The translations under genes and the position numbers were made by a program. Shown one piece after another: positions 60,594 through 64,000 of a stretch of 64,000 bases of DNA (positions within the stretch are counted from its first letter, which is position 1; each line of letters opens with the position of its first letter). Source of the DNA: Oribacterium sp. NK2B42 (GTDB lineage Bacteria; Bacillota; Clostridia; Lachnospirales; Lachnospiraceae). The stretch spans positions 1 through 64,000 of the forward strand of contig NZ_AUJX01000005.1 of the NCBI RefSeq assembly GCF_000424445.1. Reading direction: 5' to 3'. The notes under the pieces are model-generated. The model searched no databases. It was not told where the DNA came from and saw only the letters and a list, made by a program, of their open reading frames with translations.

Positions 60594-60655
60594 CACTCGA
60601 TGTGACAGTTCAGCCGGGTCACAAGCAGTATCGGGCTGAACTGCTGCCACTCGAT
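60594..60655. mobile_element. MITE-like palindromic element, copy 3, with 8-bp flanking repeats
   Basis: CAGTTCAGCC (60606-60615) and GGCTGAACTG (60634-60643) are exact inverted ends. The direct repeat CACTCGAT flanks them at 60594-60601 and 60648-60655. At 46 nt it is a short version of the elements at 391-468 and 29268-29387, lacking the GGGGACGGGG core. Confidence 0.55.
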
Positions 60656-60787
60656 TGGCATAAAGGTTTCATAACACGCATATCATATTGACGCAAAACC
60701 GGTTAAAGACTACAATAAACTTCATGTAGTCTGCGGGCAGCTTCGCTTTTAAGGCGTAAAACCGGACCCTCAGACAAAGGAGATATT

Positions 60788-62194
60788 ATGAAGATTTTTA
60801 ATTCCATGTCACGCATGAAGGAAGAGTTTAAACCCATAGAGCCCGGCAAGATCCGTATGTATGTCTGCGGTCCTACGGTTTACAATTTCATTCATATCGG
60901 CAATGCCCGTCCCATGATCGTCTTTGATACCTTCAGAAGGTATATGGAATATCAGGGTTATAAGGTGACCTACGTTTCCAACTACACCGATGTAGATGAC
61001 AAGATTATAAAAGAGGCTAATGAAGAGGGCGTTGAGTGCTCCGACATTACCAAGAGATATATAGCAGAAGTTGAGAAGGATATGGCTGACTTAAATATCG
61101 AGGAAGCTATCCATCCCCGTGCCACAGAAGAGATTCAGGGCATGATCGACCTTATCGATACCCTTGTTAAAAAGGACAGTGCTTATGTTGCAAAGGACGG
61201 AACCGTTTACTTCGATACAACATCATTTAAGGATTACGGCAAACTCAGCCACAAAAACATTGACGAGCTTCAGTCAGGTTTCCGTGATCTGAAGGTTTCC
61301 GGCGAGGACGGCAAGAGAACTTCAACAGACTTCGTTCTCTGGAAGCCAAAGAAGATGGGAGAGCCTTACTGGGAGTCACCATGGTGCGAAGGCCGTCCGG
61401 GCTGGCACACAGAATGCTGCGTTATGGCTCCCAAGTACTGTGGTGGACGTCTTGACATCCATGCCGGCGGTGAGGACCTTATTTTCCCTCATCATGAGAA
61501 TGAAATCGCCCAGTATGAGGTGGCTCACGGCGAAAAATTCGCAAATTACTGGATGCACAACGCATTTATAAACATTAACAACCAGAAGATGTCCAAGTCC
61601 CTGGGCAACTTCTTCACGGTCAGAGACATTACTTCACAGTATGATCCACGTGTTCTCAGATTCTACATGCTGAGCGCACACTATCGTAATCCGCTTAACT
61701 TCTCAAGGGATCTTATGGACAGCGCCAAGACTTCTCTCGAACGTATACAGACTGCCATCGAGCGTCTCCGCGAGCTTAGCGCAAAGTTAACCGGCAGCGA
61801 CATGTCAGCAGCCGAGCTTGAGACAGTAAAGAGCGTGGATGCACAGCAGGATATGTTCAACCAGAAGATGGATGATGATCTCAATACTGCCGATGCCATC
61901 ACAGCCATCTTCGAGCTTGTGAAGATTGCCAATGTTTCTGTCACAGAAGAAAGCACCAAGGCATTTGCAGACTACGTACTTGAAAAGATCGAACTTCTTA
62001 TGAGCGTTCTCGGAATCAAGACAGTGGTTGCAAAGGACGATCTCGATTCAGAGGTTGAGAAGCTCATTGAAGAGCGTCAGGCAGCACGTAAGGCAAAGGA
62101 TTTTGCAAAGGCAGACGAAATAAGAGACAAGCTTCTCGAAATGGGCATCGTTCTCAAGGATACCCGTGAAGGCGTGAAGTGGAGCAGAGCATGA
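60788..62194 (+). CDS. cysS: Cysteinyl-tRNA synthetase CysS
   Basis: 468 aa class I synthetase. HIGN in FIHIGNARP and KMSKS in [10 protein letters not shown] are the ATP signatures. The zinc ligands include Cys28 in [10 protein letters not shown] and the [11 protein letters not shown] and [13 protein letters not shown] region. AAAGGAG precedes the ATG. The next gene starts inside its stop codon region. Confidence 0.97.
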   Translation: MKIFNSMSRMKEEFKPIEPGKIRMYVCGPTVYNFIHIGNARPMIVFDTFRRYMEYQGYKVTYVSNYTDVDDKIIKEANEEGVECSDITKRYIAEVEKDMADLNIEEAIHPRATEEIQGMIDLIDTLVKKDSAYVAKDGTVYFDTTSFKDYGKLSHKNIDELQSGFRDLKVSGEDGKRTSTDFVLWKPKKMGEPYWESPWCEGRPGWHTECCVMAPKYCGGRLDIHAGGEDLIFPHHENEIAQYEVAHGEKFANYWMHNAFININNQKMSKSLGNFFTVRDITSQYDPRVLRFYMLSAHYRNPLNFSRDLMDSAKTSLERIQTAIERLRELSAKLTGSDMSAAELETVKSVDAQQDMFNQKMDDDLNTADAITAIFELVKIANVSVTEESTKAFADYVLEKIELLMSVLGIKTVVAKDDLDSEVEKLIEERQAARKAKDFAKADEIRDKLLEMGIVLKDTREGVKWSRA

Positions 62195-62841
62195 TGCCCA
62201 TGACAGAATCCTTTATCAAACTTTACAAAGAAAAACTTGATCTTAAGGCGGTGGATGTCCAGACAACATCCCCGCTTATTCTTGCGTATATCGGGGACTG
62301 CATCTATGATTTTGCAGTCAGGGAGTATGTGGTCACCCATTTCCCCGGTTCCATCAATGCCATTAACCGGAAGAAAACCGAATTTGTATGTGCCCATGCC
62401 CAGTCGGAGATCATGGGGTATATGATCGCACAGGAAATGCTGACACCTGAAGAAATGTCTGTCTACAGACGGGGCCGTAACCAGAAGTCCGTGACCCACA
62501 GCAAAAACAGCTCCATACAGGAGTACCGCCGTGCCACAGGCTTTGAGGCCCTTATAGGATATCTGTACCTGACAGAGCAGTATGAGCGCCTTCTGGAGAT
62601 AGAAGCCCTGGGAATACATCATCTCAGGGAATTGCATGACAAATACGGAAAGATAATACATTCTGAGAAGCCGGAGCTTCCTGATTCCGATTATGCTTCT
62701 GTCACTGAAAGTCCGATTTCCGTTGATGCTTCAGCGTCTGAGAATACGGCTTCCGATATTGTTCCCGCCCCTGAGGATCCTGATTCAGGTGATGTTTCAA
62801 CACCTGCGGATACGGCTTCAGTTAATGATTCAGCCACCTGA
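62191..62841 (+). CDS. mrnC: Mini-ribonuclease III MrnC with an extended acidic tail
   Basis: 216 aa. The first 140 residues are a lone RNase III domain without a dsRNA-binding domain: LAYIGDCIYDFAVREYV with the catalytic Asp, and EALIGYLYL with the catalytic Glu. Mini-III matures 23S rRNA ends in Bacillus. About 65 extra Ser/Asp/Glu/Thr-rich residues follow, absent from typical members. The start overlaps the cysS stop by 4 nt (62191 or 62194; GGAG upstream). It sits between cysS and rlmB as in many Firmicutes. Confidence 0.93.
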   Translation: MMPMTESFIKLYKEKLDLKAVDVQTTSPLILAYIGDCIYDFAVREYVVTHFPGSINAINRKKTEFVCAHAQSEIMGYMIAQEMLTPEEMSVYRRGRNQKSVTHSKNSSIQEYRRATGFEALIGYLYLTEQYERLLEIEALGIHHLRELHDKYGKIIHSEKPELPDSDYASVTESPISVDASASENTASDIVPAPEDPDSGDVSTPADTASVNDSAT

Positions 62842-62876
62842 TAATATGGCTTCCATTAATGTTTCAGCCCTATGAG
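62809..62876 (+). repeat. Imperfect tandem repeat at the end of mrnC
   Basis: GATACGGCTTCAGTTAATG, then ATTCAGCC, is repeated about 33 nt later as AATATGGCTTCCATTAATG, then TTTCAGCC. The second copy lies beyond the stop codon, so the coding tail may have grown or shrunk by repeat slippage. Confidence 0.55.
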
Positions 62877-62959
62877 GAATAGGTTTCCGTCGAATCTCAG
62901 GAAATCTCCTCACAGGATTTTCAATGTCAATATAATCAACTTTTTTGAAAGGTCTATAT

Positions 62960-63703
62960 ATGAGAGACGAACAATTTACCATCATCGGACGTAATCCTGT
63001 TATAGAAGCCTTCCGTGCAGGAAAGGCAGTTGACCGCCTGTTTCTTCAGGACGGTGTGCATGACGGTCCTGTTTCCACCATCATAAGAGAAGCAAAGAAG
63101 GCCGGTATCAAGCCGGAATTCGTCAAAAAGGAAAGACTGGATGAAATCGCCGGTCAGGGTTCGCACCAGGGTGCTATAGCATATCTTGCTGCTTTCCATT
63201 ACAGCACGGTCGAAGAGATTCTGGACTATGCCAGGGAGAAAAATGAGAGCCCGTTTCTTTTTATCCTGGACGGCATAGAAGATCCTCACAATCTCGGTGC
63301 CATGATACGTACTGCGAATCTTGCAGGAGCTCACGGTGTTATCATTCGCGAAAGACGTGCTGTGGGGCTCACTTCAACAGTTGCCAAGACTTCAGCCGGT
63401 GCCCTGGAGTACACAAAGGTTGCCAAGGTCACAAATATCGGTCAGACCATCGAGGATCTAAAAAAGGAAGGACTTTGGTTCGTTTGTGCCGACATGGATG
63501 GCGAGCAGATGTATAAGCTGAATCTGAAGGGTGCCATCGGTCTCGTTATCGGAAATGAAGGCGAGGGCGTTTCACGACTCGTAAAGGAGAAGTGTGATAT
63601 GATTGCTTCCATTCCAATGTTCGGAAACATTGATTCACTCAATGCTTCTGTGGCCTGCGGAGTTCTCGCTTATGAGATAGTGCGCCAGAGACTTAACGGA
63701 TAA
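62960..63703 (+). CDS. rlmB: 23S rRNA (guanosine-2'-O-)-methyltransferase RlmB (SpoU family)
   Basis: 247 aa from the ATG at 62960 (GAAAGG upstream). An N-terminal substrate-binding domain (IIGRNPVIEAFRAG) and a SPOUT domain with the trefoil-knot motifs NLGAMIRTANLAGAHGV, GNEGEGVSRL and SLNASVACGVLAYE. Methylates the ribose of a 23S rRNA guanosine. Third gene after cysS and mrnC. Confidence 0.95.
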   Translation: MRDEQFTIIGRNPVIEAFRAGKAVDRLFLQDGVHDGPVSTIIREAKKAGIKPEFVKKERLDEIAGQGSHQGAIAYLAAFHYSTVEEILDYAREKNESPFLFILDGIEDPHNLGAMIRTANLAGAHGVIIRERRAVGLTSTVAKTSAGALEYTKVAKVTNIGQTIEDLKKEGLWFVCADMDGEQMYKLNLKGAIGLVIGNEGEGVSRLVKEKCDMIASIPMFGNIDSLNASVACGVLAYEIVRQRLNG

Positions 63704-63734
63704 GGTATAAGATACCAAGCATAATAGGAGCTAT

Positions 63735-63764
63735 AAAAGCCGGGTATGTTTCCCGGCTTTTATT
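63735..63764 (+). terminator. Rho-independent terminator after rlmB
   Basis: AAAAGCCGGG pairs with CCCGGCTTTT around a 6-7 nt loop, followed by A/T sequence. Confidence 0.9.
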
Positions 63765-63859
63765 TTGCGAAAAAAAAGGGTATTCTAGGGGAGACATTTA
63801 TTTTATTCTGGAGAATTTACGGAAACTCTCCGGAAGTTAACAGCGGAAAGTGATTTATC

Positions 63860-64000
63860 ATGGAAATATCAGGTAAAACCAAAATGATCTGCCTTCTGGG
63901 CAGCCCCGTATCACACAGCCTTTCACCTGCCATGCACAACGAAGGCTTCAAGCAGCTTGACCTTGACTACTGTTACCTTGCCTTTGACGTAAAAGAGGGG
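63860..64000 (+). CDS. aroE: Shikimate dehydrogenase AroE, 5' part
   Basis: The first 47 codons are visible before the window ends. The N-terminal shikimate-binding motif [17 protein letters not shown] is diagnostic of AroE, which reduces 3-dehydroshikimate with NADPH. GGAAAG lies 9 nt before the ATG. The remainder, including the NADP domain, lies outside. Confidence 0.9.
   Translation, partial: MEISGKTKMICLLGSPVSHSLSPAMHNEGFKQLDLDYCYLAFDVKEG

Overview
The window looks like chromosomal DNA of an anaerobic, low-to-mid GC Firmicute, most likely a rumen or gut Lachnospiraceae (Butyrivibrio-like). The reasons are the clostridial rnfCDGEAB order, a V-type ATPase in place of the usual F-type, a glmS ribozyme, strong AGGAGG ribosome sites, the cysS-mrnC-rlmB run, and purine genes pairing an archaeal-type IMP cyclohydrolase with a one-domain PurH. 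The genus is inference. No phage, integrase, intact IS or CRISPR array is visible.

Layout. 1-283: tRNA-Asn, -Thr, -Met. 391-2660: htpG behind a CIRCE-like operator. 2.7-14.7 kb: purine genes purE, purF, purM, purO, purH, purN, purD and long purL, all forward; purC, purB and purK are not here. 14.8-15.0 kb: remnant of a MATE transporter. 15.3-20.9 kb: HlyIII-family membrane protein, a four-domain flavinylated FMN-binding protein, an ECF sigma/anti-sigma-like pair and a DUF4349 lipoprotein. 21.2-23.5 kb: glmS ribozyme and glmS. 23.9-29.1 kb: complete Rnf complex. 29.7-36.8 kb: V-ATPase operon of the spirochaete/Bacteroides type (E, DUF2764, A, B, D, I, K). 37-42 kb: tRNA-Leu, an EAL protein with a degenerate GGDEF domain, tRNA-Ser (minus), apbE, a nonsense-interrupted XRE gene (minus) and an AAA/DUF4143 ATPase (minus). 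42.3-45.6 kb: two identical tRNA-Gln genes and a GntR-ABC-permease operon. 45.8-51.7 kb: secreted repeat protein, MscL with a zinc ribbon, acyl-ACP thioesterase, S1 protein, sugar-ABC ATPase, CdaR-type regulator. 51.9-57.3 kb: ftsE, ftsX, M23 peptidase, S41 protease, ispF. 57.4-58.7 kb (minus): decayed toxin-antitoxin pair and a lipid kinase. 59.0-64.0 kb: HtrA protease, cysS, mrnC, rlmB and the start of aroE.

How the parts fit. Rnf oxidises ferredoxin, reduces NAD and pumps ions. The V-ATPase K subunit keeps the Na+ ligands known from Enterococcus NtpK, so the two may share a sodium circuit. ApbE would attach FMN to RnfD, RnfG and the four-domain protein, all encoded within 25 kb. FtsEX, an active M23 peptidase and a Ctp protease form a cell-wall hydrolysis module.

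The less explained material is intergenic. (1) A palindromic element with CAGTTCAGCCGG-type ends is flanked by 12-, 11- and 8-bp direct repeats in three places, as expected of a small non-autonomous mobile element. (2) Two large nested-palindrome elements share a G-U-pairing core, and their outer stems differ by compensatory changes. (3) TTGTATACA motifs lie upstream of both rnf and the V-ATPase genes, with a Rex-like site before rnf.
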